From: Antilocapra americana | Lineage: Eukaryota; Chordata; Mammalia; Artiodactyla; Antilocapridae | Reading direction: 5' to 3' | Assembly (NCBI GenBank): GCA_007570785.1 | Contig: ML660213.1 | Coordinates: 1,549,181-1,613,180, forward strand | DNA length: 64,000 bases | Part shown: piece by piece, positions 47,813 to 59,650 of the stretch | How the letters are laid out: every line of letters begins with the position of its first letter | Numbering within the stretch: position 1 is the first letter of the stretch | Position numbers and translations under genes: made by a program | Notes under the pieces: model-generated | Databases searched by the model: none | What the model saw: only the letters and a program-made list of their open reading frames with translations | Told to the model about the DNA's origin: nothing

Positions 47813-49032
47813 TGCCAGATACTAAACACAGTGAATGCAATGTCTGTCCTACTGGAGTGTGTATGTATTTGTGTGTACATAGAGACAGAAACATGTTTTT
47901 AAATGCGGACCTCTAAAATACATATTCATTTATTCCTTTTTCTTTCCACATACATCAGATAGAGCATCTAATTTAACCTAATCTAGACAGGAAGTCTTCA
48001 TAGAGGAGACAACATCACCTATGGATAAATAGTAATTTGGTCAGTAAGAAGCATCATTTAGGGCAAAATATGTGGACAGCTCAGATCTTGAAAGGGTCTG
48101 ATGTTTCGGGAACCAATAAAATTCTTCAGTGCAGTTACAGAATGGCTCAGGTGATTTTCATCAGAATTAAAAATGTGTCAATTTTATTGATGTCCTAACA
48201 GAATTCACATGTCAATACTGTCACCAATATAAATCATGTTTCCAAAAATGTAGGCTATTCAGTTGCTCCTCTTACTAACTCTTTATTTCTGCCACAACCC
48301 AACACATGCTTTAGTACATTACACACTAGAGGATTTTCAAAACCTCTGATAGATACTATTCCTTACATCCTCAAATCCTTTTGGGGAATAAATAAATACA
48401 CAAACAAACAAAAAATTCACCACTATTTTCACTGCTTAAATCTGCAGTTGTTTAGATTTTTCATTGATGGTGGATACATTTTCCTCATGTATTTGTTGCT
48501 GAAAGATTTTTTTCCCTAAAAATGCTGCTGAAGGTCTTTTGTTTTTGGAAATTGAAATGTAATGATGATCACACTTGAAAGTTATGATACATTTTAGACT
48601 GTGAGTGAAAGTTGCAACTGTCCTATTCCTGTAGCTATCTATAGTTCTGCTACCAGAATGTTATACCCAAGATAACCTTACTGTGATTTCTGTCTCTGTT
48701 CTACTGTATCATCAACATGAAAAAGAAATGCAAACAAAGTAACTCGAATTCTTTTTTTTTTTTGTTTAAAGAAAGCATTAGGTAATAAAGCCTCCAATGA
48801 AATAAAGCATTCCTTTCAGATTTAGGGGTTCCTTTTCCATGAGGTAAGTTTTCAATGTGATGATACTTAGAAAAGGACAGAATGAAGTAAGAACAATGTA
48901 TAAAAAAAGGAAAAAAAGCACTGTGACTCTACTAAATTATATGTGAAACAGATATATATTTGCTTATTTTGAAATATGTACATTGCTAACAGATGGTACA
49001 CCAATGTAACAGAGTTTGCCTTCATTTATAAA

Positions 49033-49243
49033 GTGAAAAGTGAAGTGAAAGCTGTGTCTGACTCTTTGTGACCCCATGGACTGTAGCCCACCAGGCTCCT
49101 CTGTCCATGGGATTACCTAGGTAAGAATAGTGGAGTGGGTTTCTATTTCCTTCTCCAGGGGATCGTCCAGGTCCAAGGACAGAAGATAGGTCTCCTGTAT
49201 TGCAGGCAGATTCTTTACCATCTGAGCCACCAAAGAAGCCCAT
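49033..49243 (-). mobile_element. Bov-tA SINE with target duplication
   Basis: Antisense element with tail GTGAAAAGTGAAGTGAAAG and head CATCTGAGCCACCAAAG. Flanked by TTCATTTATAAA (49021-49032) and TTCATCTATAAA (49244-49255), a 12-bp duplication with one mismatch. Confidence 0.94.
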
Positions 49244-49475
49244 TTCATCTATAAACACAATTTGTACTCATATTGTGATACTGAGGAAGAAAATAACAGG
49301 ATCTATCTCACATTGGTGAGATTCCATTCACCCTCCACATTCATGAAGCTAACTCCTTAATACCTACAACTTGAATATGTTTATGTTATAGGAACACGGG
49401 TCATTGAACTGACCCAGTCTTTCCACATTAGAAAAGCAGAAAATGTTATTTCTGCACATTTAATCTCATTACAAA

Positions 49476-50398
49476 TTAATTCCAAATAGGAAAAGGAGTA
49501 GGTCAAGGCTGTATATTGTTACCCTGCTTATTTAACTTATATACAGAGTACATCATGAGAAATGCTGGGCTGGATGAAGCACAAGCTGGAATCAAGATTA
49601 CCGGGAGAAATATCAATAACCTCAGATATGCAAATGGCACCATGCTTATGGGAGAAAGTGAAGAGGAACTAAAAAGCCTCTTGATGAAAGTGAAAGAGGA
49701 GAGTGAAAAAATTGGCCTGAAGCTCAACGTTCAGAAAACTAAGATCATGGCATCCAGACCCACCACTTCACAGAAAATAGATGGGGAAACAGCAGAAACC
49801 ATGGCTGACTTTTTGGGGGCTTCAAAATCACTGCAATGGTGACTGCAGTCATGAAATTAAAAGACACTTGCTCCTTGGAAGGAAAGTTATAACCAAGCTA
49901 GACAGCATATTAAAAAGCAGAGACATTACTTTGTCATCCATCTAGTCAAGCCTATGGTTTTTCCAGTGGTTATGTATTGATGTGAAAGTTGGACTATAGA
50001 GAAGGCTGAGCACTGAAGAATTGGTGCTTTTGAACTGTGGTGTTGGAGAAGACTCTTGAGAGTCCCTTGGACTACAAGGAGATCCAACCAGTCAATCCTA
50101 AAGGAAATCAGTCCTGGGTGTTCATTGGAAGGACTGATGTTGAAACTGAAACTCCAATACTTTGGCCACCTGATGTGAAGAGCTGACTCACTGGAAAAGA
50201 CCCTGATGTTGGAAAAGACTGAAGGCAGGAGGAGATGGGCACGACAGAGGATGAGATAGTTAGATGGTATCACTGACTCAATGGACATGAATTGGGGTAA
50301 ACTCTGGGAGTTGGTGATGAACAGGGAGGCCTGGTGTGCTGTGGTTCATGGAGTTGTAAAGAGTCGGACACGACTGAGTGACTGAACTGAACTGACTG
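49476..50398 (+). mobile_element. BovB LINE 3' third with 14-bp target duplication
   Basis: Flanked by AATCTCATTACAAA at 49462-49475 and 50399-50412. Starts TTAATTCCAAATAGGAAAAG and ends in (GACTGAACTGAA)-type repeats. The RT fragment at 49516-49842 keeps NLYTEYIMRNAGLDEAQAG, but its palm motif reads YANG where YADD is expected, so it is dead. Confidence 0.94.
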
Positions 50399-51376
50399 AA
50401 TCTCATTACAAAGAAGGGGAATGGATGTCATATTCTTTTGACTATCATTCTCTACAAACTATGTCCTCTTTAACAGCTTGAAACATTTCATTTTGCAGGG
50501 TGAAAAAATTAGCATCGATGTCATTAATATTTAAACTTAGATTTCCCACTATATTTAGCTTAAGCATTTAAACTTGAAAACTGTCAAGTTCAGTTATTCT
50601 TTGTAAATAGAACTTTGTAAAAAAATTTTTTTGAATGCTTATAAGAAGGTCTCTTTCCAGACTGCCATTGATAAAGCAATACTTGCAGGAATTTATAGGT
50701 AACTCAAAGTAATAGGAGTTAGAATATACTTCCCTTCATAAACTCAATGGTGGCTAAATTATTATAATCTACAAGTCAACATTTTCCTTAAAATAGAAGC
50801 TATTATTTCTTATAGCTTGTTCTTCCTTTGTCAGATCCAGAACAAAGAGGAGGGCATGCCATCACTAAGTTTGCAGAAGTTTTATCAGACCACTCAGGAG
50901 ACAAGGCACAGTGAGGCTCTGAAAATCCTAAGGGTGGACTGTTGTTTAAAAGTGAGGTGGTGGCTGCCCTTGGTTCTTAAACCCAACTTGGCTCACTAAA
51001 GAAGCACTAGATGACAACAGCACGTTTTCCAGATTTTCCAAGTGATGAAAATGTCAGGAAACCCAAAGTTACGGTTCCCCTAACAACCATAACTTGGACA
51101 CTTTGGACATTAAAGAAGAAAAGTTAGAAATTGCCTGGTGTAGACCTACAGTGCCCCTACATTTGTGTCCATAAAGAGCAAAATTCAGCAATTAGGCAAC
51201 TAGTTGTGTAACTCAGGACAAGTTACCCCTTACCTACTATCCTCATAAGAAACTAAACTATCTGAATAATTAGTACAATATTTTACTTTGCACATGGAGA
51301 TACAAAGAAAAAAAATATTTGATGTTTAGCATTACGAGGCTAGTCAAAATATCACCTCAGCACATTTTGTTCTAGG

Positions 51377-51436
51377 GTGGGCTTCCCAGTGGCTCAGATG
51401 GTAAAGAATCTGCCTGCAATGCCGGAGACCTGGGTA
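51377..51436 (+). mobile_element. Bov-tA head fragment (60 bp)
   Basis: GGTGGGCTTCCCAGTGGCTC through CTGCCTGCAATGCCGGAGAC and CTGGGTA: only the tRNA-Glu-derived head, cut just before the B box. No Bov-A body follows. Confidence 0.85.
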
Positions 51437-51892
51437 CACTTCTTTTCTAGAAGCAGCTGTCATCAATACGTTTATGTCAACTTATGTTTCAGTTTAATTT
51501 GTGGGGATTTAACCTAATTTCTTTCCTTAAATCTTTGATTTGGACTTCTCATGAAAAATCCTTACAAGCATCACTAAAAATTCAATAATGAAATTTTGGC
51601 TTTGGTCCTAATTCTTTAATAAGTTTTCATCACTTCTATGAAGAAACAAAATTAACTTTCTGAGACTTATTGTGTTTTTCAGCTAAATGTCTCATGGCTA
51701 AAAATCCAATTCAGTAATTTTAAGTAGTCAAGTCCTCTTTATTTTGGAAATTGCTGTATTTCAGACACTTAGAGTTCACAGATCATGGAAAACCACTTTC
51801 CATACGTTTTCCCTAGGGAGTGATGGTGAAACTGTAGTTGACTGTGGTGATATTATAGTAATTAGTATATGTGTGTGAGTGGTTTTTTCCAT

Positions 51893-52010
51893 TAGACTGT
51901 GAGCTCTTTGAGGGAAAAGGCTATGCTACTCACCTTCTGTTTCTTATCACAGTGTCCCTCAGCATATGGTAAAAATAAATGAAATTGCTGAATAAAATGA
52001 GTTTCTTCAA
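51893..52010 (+). repeat. L2-like 3' end
   Basis: AGACTGTGAGCTCTTTGAGG, CTATGCTACTCACCTTCTGT and AATAAATGAAATTGCTGAAT follow the L2 3'-end order (ctccatgagggcaggga … ctcaataaatatttgttgaa). Confidence 0.6.
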
Positions 52011-52352
52011 CTGAAGTCATCATTTTACAGCAATTCTGGTTAAGTAAATAGTGAATTGTATATAGTGGAGAACAGTGACCATGAAAATTTATGTTGAACA
52101 AAAAAGGATATGCTCATATCATTTTTGATCATTTTTACCTTGAAATGGCAATTTTATATGGTTCATTTTGTTCACTTAATTCTTTCAATAGATTTATATA
52201 TTCCTCCCTTCAAGTATCTCACAATATCTGTTTATCCACTATGACACTTTCAGATGAATAGGAGACTTTTCCTTAGTTTTACCCATTCCCCAAAGATAAG
52301 AACACCATAGTTAATCTTCCTAAGGCACAGGGAAATGACTAATCAACGCTTT

Positions 52353-52572
52353 GAAAATGAAAGTGAAAATCAGTCACTCAGCTGTGTCCAACTCTTTGTG
52401 ATCCCATGGACTGCAGTCTGCCAGGTTCCTCTGTCCATGGAATTCTCTAAACTAAGCACTGGAGTGGGTTGCCATTTCCTTCTCCAGGGGAATTTTCCCG
52501 ACCAGGAATTGAACCCAGGTCTCCTACACTGCAGGCAGATTCTTTACCATTTGAGCCACCAGGAATCCCAAA
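52353..52572 (-). mobile_element. Bov-tA SINE with long (28-bp) target duplication
   Basis: Antisense element: tail GAAAATGAAAGTGAAAATCA, head ATTTGAGCCACCAGGAATCC. The flanks 52325-52352 and 52573-52600 are near-identical over 28 bp (shared core GGAAATGACTAATCAA, then CTTT), with three mismatches by eye. Confidence 0.95.
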
Positions 52573-52619
52573 GCACAAGGAAATGACTAATCAATCCTTT
52601 ACATATTACTAAACACATT

Positions 52620-52870
52620 CGTTCACTTAGCATTGACTGAAACCCCCTCTGTGTGCAAGGCACTGTGGGGAGGATGCAATACACAGGTCTTGAAGGCAAG
52701 GCCTTGCTCAGGGTGCACCTGACAGTATAATGGGGTGTCCAGATAAGCAGTGAAATCAGTGCAAAGACAATAGTGGTGTATGAGGGGTGTGCTATAGAAA
52801 TACATTAAAGAAGCAGCTGATTCAGACCAGGAAGAGGTGACCTAGAAAACTTCTAGGTCATGACTTGAAG
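52620..52870 (+). repeat. Possible L2-class old repeat
   Basis: GTGTGCAAGGCACTGTGGGG, GCTCAGGGTGCACCTGACAG and AATGGGGTGTCCAGATAAGC resemble L2-class sequence with the order expected of an L2 3' region. Low certainty. Confidence 0.4.
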
Positions 52871-53134
52871 GATGATAGACAGAGGGAAATGGCAGCCATG
52901 AGAAGTCTAGGGGTGGGTGTCGCCTGTTAGAGGTGCCCAAGACATTACGAACTTGCTGAAGCACAGCGACCACGGAGGGGAGGGGGGCCAAGGCCAGATT
53001 GCAAACAGGCTTCAGAGCAGAGCTAGTCAGCGGTGAGTCTAGAAAAATAAGCTGATAGAAAAGTTACTGAAAAATAAGTCTGAAAAATTTTCATAAAGTA
53101 ATACTTGTGATTCTTTGAAATTTCATTACATTTC

Positions 53135-53933
53135 CTTTTTTTTTTTTTGACTTTAACAACATATATTGGGTTTCTTGGATCGCCTCTGGTCTGACTTCAG
53201 AAGGGCTCTCTGAGTTTCTCTGGCCTTGTTTCCGGGCTACTGCAGCTGCAGCTTTTAAGGCCTTTTTTGCTTCTTCAGCTTTTGAACCTCTTGGAAAATC
53301 CAAATGCACACAGCCTTCCTGGTCACCTAGTGGTGGTGGACTTTTCGGCAGTATGGAGGGGGAAAGGTGTACTCAATCCCCAACTCCTTGCATGTCTTCT
53401 AAAAGACAGGATAGTTGGTCTTGTGGAGGTTTCTGAGCAGCTTTTGCCTCTTGTCAATGCTCATCAGCAGACAGTGCTTGTGGGCTTTGTTCTTCATAAC
53501 TGCAGATCTTGACAGTCAAGGCAACAATCTGAGCCTCCAAGGAGCTGGTGTCCTTCAGGTTTTCCACGACCTTGCTCATCAACTGCTCTTTCTTCATTTT
53601 TAGCATCTCCTTCTTGTTGGCCATTTCCAAAGATAGGAGTCTTTTCACAACATCATCAACCTTCTCAATTCCAGGGACGTTCCGGTAGTCCTTCAGCAGC
53701 ATGGAAAGGGGCAGGTCATCTTCTTGGCTTTGCTGGACTGGTTTCTGGGTGGCATATCTATGGGTGGTCCAGAGGATGAGACCTCCAGGACTTGAGGTCC
53801 TGCTGATAGAGAGAAGTTTGGCCCACCCTCCACCCAGCAGCCCGAGGACTGGGGGCTGTGTCACTGCCTGGGTTCAAATCGAACTCAGCACCCTCTACGC
53901 CACCCTCAGCACGGTGACTTCTGACCTTCTGAC
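53135..53933 (-). pseudogene. MRPS15P: MRPS15 processed pseudogene
   Basis: Intronless copy of the mRNA for mitochondrial ribosomal protein S15 (small mitoribosomal subunit, uS15m). Minus-strand order: short 5' UTR, start codon changed to GTG (53910-53912), LRVA then a stop where Trp is expected, [75 protein letters not shown], a stop after [20 protein letters not shown], another stop, then [18 protein letters not shown] and an A13 tail (T13 at 53136-53148). A perfect 15-bp duplication ATTTCATTACATTTC flanks it (53120-53134 and 53934-53948). Lost start, several stops and at least one frame change: a dead L1-mediated retrocopy, in the same orientation as USH2A. Confidence 0.95.
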
Positions 53934-53969
53934 ATTTCATTACATTTCTTGATTCATGAAGATTTAGAC

Positions 53970-54090
53970 TTCACTTAATCCCATCCAATCTCCTCATTTT
54001 ATGGACAACAAAATTGAAGCCCAGAGAAGTTTAATGACTCCCCCAAGGCTAGCAAACCTAGTTATCCAGCACAGGATGAATAAAAACATA
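53970..54090 (+). repeat. MIR remnant
   Basis: TTTTATGGACAACAAAATTG, AAGCCCAGAGAAGTTTAATG, ACTCCCCCAAGGCTAGCAAA: the MIR core in order. Confidence 0.7.
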
Positions 54091-54603
54091 GCCCTCCTTT
54101 CTCTCCCATGAGGTGCTCTTTACTGATATTACCTATTTGCTCATTTTTTTATTTCTTCAAACTCTAGACTGAATTCTTTCAAGTCCCAAGCCTGTGAGTT
54201 AAATAATTTTTGTGAATTGAATCAATGAGTTACAACAAATTACTTCCTGGAAAAGAAAGCATTTTATAAGTACCCCAAACTTTCCCCAGTTCTGTACATG
54301 TTCAATATTTCCATATTTTTCTCTTACGGTGTCGATAGAGGTGTGACAAAGGCAAGAGGATAAGACTCAAACACCTACAAACTCAACTTCAAAAAGCTTA
54401 TTTTAAGGAGGCAGTTAAGGTGGCAAATATTAAACATGCTGACTGTTGCAGTTGGATGGTTAATGCCATGGATAATAACCAACATGTTTTATTGCATAAC
54501 TGATAACTTGCTCACACAATGAAGACACTCTTGATTCTCTAAACTCTTCAACATGCCCCAAACTAAATGCCAGCATTTGTTTTTATAGTTTTTATAATCT
54601 CAC

Positions 54604-54726
54604 CTGCTAAGACCCTTATCTTCATAAAACCACTGAGTTCCTGAATAAATATTGTGCCACATATTTAAATCTTCTGGGGGATTTGATGCAAGTGGTTGCT
54701 GGATTTTACGTCTCAGAAGCTCATAT
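54604..54726 (-). CDS. USH2A: USH2A exon equivalent to human exon 43 (FN3 middle strands)
   Basis: 123 bp, 41 codons' worth of sequence, with both ends in phase 2. The acceptor is TTTTGCTTCAG (54727 upward) and the donor GTGAGA lies below 54604. The first base completes the Arg codon from the previous exon, followed by YELLRRKIQQPLAS. The exon ends GLSR with the Arg codon split across the next intron. It encodes the central strands and loops of the FN3 module opened in the 56152-56486 exon. NMWHNIYSGTQWFYEDKG is nearly identical to human usherin as I remember it. Because the length is divisible by three, skipping this exon would keep the frame. Confidence 0.95.
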
Positions 54727-55179
54727 CTGAAGCAAAAGACAAGCAGAAACATCAGGATTATTTCACCTAATATTATTACCAAAATTCAGGTTGTCTCATG
54801 GTACAAGTGTGTGGTGTGTATCTGTAAACATAAAGAAAACATCTTAATATTATTTTTTTCTGGCACAAGTGTCATCTCTGTAGCTAAATGGAATAATTAG
54901 CTCCATTTACATTTTACTATTATCAGTAAAATGATGACATTTAGATTTCTTCTATGTCAGATTTACCAAAATTTTATTGTCAGTTTCAAAGTAGAAGCAC
55001 AAAACTTATAAAGTTAGTGACTTTCTAAGACTTCTACCACCAGTATTTTATAAACAATGAGAATATTATTGACTTTGTAGTCTTGGCTAAATGTCAGGCT
55101 GTTATAGAGCCATTTTAGAGTCACAATTCTTTTCTTTCATCTATATTCCTGACCATATGCTTTATAAGTTTCCAGATAG

Positions 55180-55316
55180 TGCTGCTGCTGCTGCTGCTAC
55201 GTCGCTTCAGTCGTGTCTGACTCTGTGTGACCCCGTAGACAGCAGCCCATCAGCCTCCCCTGTCCCTGGGATTCTCAGGCAAGAACACTGGAGTGGGTTG
55301 CTATTTCCTTCTCCAA
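55180..55316 (-). mobile_element. Bov-tA SINE, body only, with (GCT)n tail
   Basis: (GCT)6 then ACGTCGCTTCAGTCGTGTCT, CTGACTCTGTGTGACCCCGT, and ending TTTCCTTCTCCAA, where the head should begin. The reverse-orientation counterpart of 35419-35540. Confidence 0.9.
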
Positions 55317-55511
55317 TTCCCGATAGTAATAGTATACCAAAGAATTATTGGCTTATGCTTTGGAATTTTGAGATATATTTGTGCAAATGTGTCATTTAGA
55401 ACATGCATCAAACTTGCTTACCATATAGTAAGACTATACTTTGAAAATGAAGAGATGGATTGTGTAGAGAATCATTAGAGAATATTGATGGTTGTTTCAA
55501 GGTTTTTTGAT

Positions 55512-55724
55512 GTTGTTCTTTAGTCACTAAGTCATGTCTTCACTCTTTTGTGATCCCATGGACCATAGCCTGCCAGGATCCTCTGTCCATGGGATTCTCC
55601 AGGTGAGAATATTGGAGTGGGTTGTCATTTCCTTCTCCAGGGCATGTTCCTGACCCAGGGATTGAACCCCCATCTCCTGCACTGGCAGGCAGATTCTTTA
55701 TCACTGAGCCACCTGGGAAGCCCT
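55512..55724 (-). mobile_element. Bov-tA SINE
   Basis: Antisense: TTGTTCTTTAGTCACTAAGT, ATCCTCTGTCCATGGGATTC, GGGATTGAACCCCCATCTCC and head CTGAGCCACCTGGGAAGCCC. About 430 bp from the donor of exon 42, in the sense of USH2A transcription. Confidence 0.94.
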
Positions 55725-55845
55725 TTAATATCATTTTAGTTCCTATAATATCATGATATTTTTACCATGATAAATTTTTCATGGTTTCATATGTCAAGAT
55801 ACACAAGATGAAACTGTATGAAAGTTCTAAGTAAGGCCGACACAG

Positions 55846-56080
55846 AGTGTATGGGGGAGGAAAGGATTGGGAACCTGAGGTTAGCAGATGCAAACTATTA
55901 TACATAAATTGGATAAACAACCAGGTCCTACTGTATAGCACAGGGAACTATATTCAATATTCTGTGATAAGCCACAATGGAAAATCATATAAAAAATAAT
56001 GTATATATATGTATAACTTAATCACTTTGCAGTCAGCAGATATTAACAAAATGTTGTAAATCTACTCTCGTTCAATTTTT
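55846..56080 (+). mobile_element. Old L1 3' UTR fragment next to exon 42
   Basis: ACAACCAGGTCCTACTGTAT, AGCACAGGGAACTATATTCA and GTATAACTTAATCACTTTGC are the 3' UTR of the same L1 class as 1852-3475. Ends about 70 bp from the exon 42 donor. Confidence 0.85.
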
Positions 56081-56151
56081 AAAAGGTCACAAATACAAAT
56101 ATCCAGTAAGAAATTAGTTCTATGTTCATATGCATCATCGCTGGCTCTTAC

Positions 56152-56486
56152 CTCAAATCAGGTCCATTTGGCCTGGATGGTGGCTGCCAGGAAATCCCAA
56201 CATACGATTCACTTAGTGGAACCACGGACAATGGACCAAGATCCTGCGGCAGGGCAGGAGGGGTGGTCACGTGGGTAGGGAAGCTCTCTGTGCACCCCCC
56301 TAGGTACCCGTTTCCCCCTGAGCAAGCCACAATGGTGACGGAGTAATTAGTGAAAGGAATCAGATGAGTAATGACACGACTTAACACAGAAGAAGTAACA
56401 TTGGTAACTGTGATGTGAGGGTCAGGCATGCGGATCTCGTAGTTAAGGAGGTCTCCATTCAGGATGAGCGGGGGCTTCCAAGTGAC
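56152..56486 (-). CDS. USH2A: USH2A exon equivalent to human exon 42 (FN3 domains)
   Basis: 335 bp. The acceptor is TTTATTTCAG just above 56486 and the donor GTAAGA is just below 56152. It starts in phase 0 with VTWKPPLILNG, which continues the FN3 module begun in the preceding exon (…DAAK|VTWKPP). That module ends near THVTTPP, and a new one begins at ALPQDLGPLSVV with the core motif GISWQPPSRPNGP. The exon ends two bases into an Arg codon. Sequons NVT and NYS are present, and the FG loop has a spaced cysteine pair (ACSGGNGYLGGC). Human splice mutations in this region (c.8559-2A>G at the next acceptor) are well known, which supports the border. A decayed L1 3' end lies only about 70 bp past the donor. 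Confidence 0.96.
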
Positions 56487-57369
56487 CTGAAATAAAAGAA
56501 AAATTAGAACCAATGTGACAACATAGGAACAGAGCAACTGCAGAGGTTCACAGGGCCCGGCGTTTGGTTCTGTCTTGTTTTCAGTGAAGTCACTGTAGAA
56601 ATACCCACTTTTGACTTAGCCCTTAACACTAGACAGTAATGAAGAGTTTTAGATCAATTAGCAGTACACCAGGAACTAAATGAGATGCTGTTTCCTGGGT
56701 TGGTCTGGAGACTTTCTAAGACTGTCAGACTAATACACACCTCAGTGATTCATCTCCACCATGGGTGTCCGGAAAGATGCAGAGCACACACATGGAGAGA
56801 ATTCACACATCCACACGCATCAGTGGGGCAGCAGCAGGATTTGAGAGTGTCTTTCTTTATAACTCAATTAGACAAAATATCAGAATTCCTTGTTTTGCAT
56901 TATAAGTATGTATTCTAAATATGTCATTTTTTTTTTTGGATGGTGGTGGTGGGAGTGCAGAAATCATTCTTTGCATTTTCTGAGATAGTGAAATTGAGCT
57001 TCTGAATCTCACTAGTGCATAATGTAGCAAGTAAAGCAATAACAACATATCCTTTTTGCAAAGAGAAGAGACATGTGGAAAGCTTTAAAAAAGCAAGCAA
57101 GAAATTATCCTGTTTAAGTCATAGACATGAACGTCAGAAGAAAGAAACAACAATGTTTTCTAATAACGTTTATTGTTCTTTTTCTTCTCTGAGTAAATAT
57201 TGTAAGGGCATTGTGCTAACCCACTCATGCTCTTATAAGGGGAAAAGGCCCTAGAAAAATGCACATAGGTCATTAAAAATCCATTATTTATATGCCATCC
57301 TGCTTCATCTCTTTTTTTTCTTGCCTTGCAATGTTCCTTAAATTTTGGAGTGTATATTTCATCTCCCAA

Positions 57370-57440
57370 ATAGACTGTAAGCTTCATGAGAACAGAGCCT
57401 AAATTGTACACTTATTTAATGCCAAATACTCAGAGATGGA
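57370..57440 (+). repeat. Possible L2 3' end
   Basis: AGACTGTAAGCTTCATGAGA followed by ACAGAGCCTAAATTGTACAC and AATGCCAAATACTCAGAG, as at 51893-52010. Confidence 0.4.
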
Positions 57441-57717
57441 GTTTAACAAGTGATTGCAGCTATGGATGATGGCATTATATTTTCCTTAGCATACAGCTAT
57501 TTTGATAATTTAAACAAGTTTTCCACGAAGTGATATATTGATATCTACACTTATAGTTCTATACAAATTCAAAGTCTGAAAGGTGTAATAGAAAAATTAG
57601 AACAGAGAAGGATGAACTAAAATTTTCTTTCTTAAAGGAAAAAGTTTCCTCCAGGAGCAATCTAACCTGAGATTTTCGTAGGGTACTCTTACTAATTGTT
57701 GGAGACAAAATAGGCTT

Positions 57718-57902
57718 AGATTGAGGGCAGGAGAAGAAGGGGGCAACAGAGAATGAGATGGTTGGATGGAATCACCAAATCAGTGGACGTAATTGAGCCT
57801 TGAGTAAGCTCTGGTAGGCAGTGACGGACAGGGAAGCCTGGTGGGCTATAGTCCATGGGGTCGCAAACAGCTGGACATGACTGAGTGATTCAACAACAAC
57901 AT
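57718..57902 (+). mobile_element. BovB LINE, extreme 3' end
   Basis: TAGATTGAGGGCAGGAGAAG, GAATGAGATGGTTGGATGGA, GGGAAGCCTGGTGGGCTATA and GACATGACTGAGTGATTCAA, then (CAA)n. Confidence 0.9.
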
Positions 57903-59434
57903 GCCATTCGGGCGGCTGCTTGATGATTACAGTCCTAATTTATAATTAGCAAGGACTGGGCATCTACTGAAATTTTACTACATGGCTTGAAATCATTGCT
58001 GATTTTAAAAACTTCTAAGAGAAGAGAGTTCCAAAATGTGCTGGTGAAGACAAGTTTTAGATGTGTTCCTTAGGAGCAGAGAGGATTTGCCTGGATGGAG
58101 GAGAGATCACAGAGGCCTAAGTTAAGCAAAGTTTACACAGCGGACATATTCTATTTATTTTGGTGGTACAGTGTTCTTTGTGGGCTCAAGAAATGAATCA
58201 AGGTCAAATTTACAGGGCTACCTGGTGCTTGCAAATAAAAAATGGAAGGGTGATCACAGCTCATTTCTACCTGATTCACATATGGAATACCAATTGCCGC
58301 TGGAACTAGAATATTCTGAGAGTTCAGGTGAAGGCTTGGCAGTCCTTGAAAGAATTCAAACTTCAGATGTAGTCTGTGTTCGCAGTTGAACTGAGAGTGA
58401 ATTGAGTTGGAACTCGGTTATTGAGGCTAAGAAAACATTCATAAAATAAAAATCTGAATAAGATATCAATCTTCAGAGATTAAGAGATGTGATGTAATGA
58501 CTCTGAGGACAGTCATTTGAAGAGCTAAAAAATGCCTGTGTTCTCGACTATAAATGTTTGCATCCAGAAATTTGCTATTTTTCTCACTTAAAAAGTTAAA
58601 AACTTAGGAAGATATACCTTTTTGACACTACTGAGTTAGAAGACATGAGTCTACTTCCACCAAAAATTTTTAAAAGGAATTTAGAGCAAGGTGGAGAAGG
58701 CCATTTTCATTATAGTGAGTAGGCTAACAGAAATGGTATCTAATTTGATCATCCTCTTGAAAACATCCTGGAGCTATTACTAAAAATAAATGTGACCAAG
58801 CTTTTTAAGGAGCCAGTTAGTGAAATATTGGATTCTATTCTTTCCAATGCTTAAGACTACATTTATTACAGTGTGGCCAAAATATGTGAGATTAAAACTT
58901 TCAGTTTAATTTCCCATGGCCTTTTATTTATCTATTGTTCATATGAAAGATAATAAAATATTATTGCAGCCCAAAAAAGTCAGTCTAAGGACCATGTTCC
59001 TGGCTTAATAAGCAAAAGATGTTCTCTAAAACAAGACTTTTACACTGAAAATTTTAAAATAAAGTGTCATTTATGGCTTAGATTAAAATGTTTATTTTAG
59101 AGATGCTTTGTTGACCACAATAGTTTCTTTCATTTGTGTGGTTCTTAATTGCTTGGATTTTCATTTCTCTGTTTATTTACTATATATTTGCATAGGATAG
59201 GACAGGTGGGTAGGTGTTTAAGGCACGACTGACTTTCACCTACTCAATCAGATCTCTGAAGTTTGGCCCTAAACAATTAAGGCAACTGCATGATCCTGGT
59301 CGTAAACAAAAATTTATGAAGGTGGTTTAGTTGATTATCTTCAGACTTGAAAAAAGTAACACACAAACATTGTAAATTACTTCTAATTTCTTTAACTCTA
59401 TCAAATCATATTTTAAAATTACATATGGCTAACC

Positions 59435-59650
59435 TAACATATATAAAATAGCCAGTGGGAATTTGCTATATGTCTCAGGGAACTCAAGTCAGGGCTCTGT
59501 GACAACCTAGAGGGGTGGGCTAGGATGGGAGGTGGGAGGGAAGCTCAAGAGGGAGGGAACATATGTATACCTACAACTGATCCATGGCGATCTGTGGCAG
59601 AAAACAACACTATTGCAATTATCCTTTAAATAAGAATAAAGAAAAAAAGA
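59435..59650 (+). mobile_element. L1 3'-end fragment
   Basis: ATAGCCAGTGGGAATTTGCT, GGGAGGTGGGAGGGAAGCTC, GTATACCTACAACTGATCCA and GCAATTATCCTTTAAATAAG with an A-rich tail. Confidence 0.85.

Larger units (their letters stand above)
41886..54603 (-). other. USH2A: USH2A intron 43 (12.7 kb)
   Basis: Contains three BovB 3' ends (45025-46000, 47335-47812, 49476-50398), five Bov-tA copies or fragments, a MaLR-type LTR, MIR and L2 remnants, a Tigger-like fragment, and the MRPS15 processed pseudogene. Stretches 46200-47270, 47900-49020 and 50415-51375 hold nothing I can recognise; they are AT-rich and show no coding signal. Confidence 0.88.
54727..56151 (-). other. USH2A: USH2A intron 42 (1.4 kb)
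   Basis: A short intron between exons 42 and 43, largely filled by repeats: a truncated Bov-tA with a (GCT)n tail (55180-55316), a complete Bov-tA (55512-55724), and an L1 3' end (55846-56080). About 450 bp next to the exon 43 acceptor (54730-55175) looks unique. Confidence 0.9.

Noticed and set aside
53454..53864. A functional MRPS15 gene
   Set aside because: No introns, lost start, internal stops, poly(A) tail and target duplications: a processed pseudogene.
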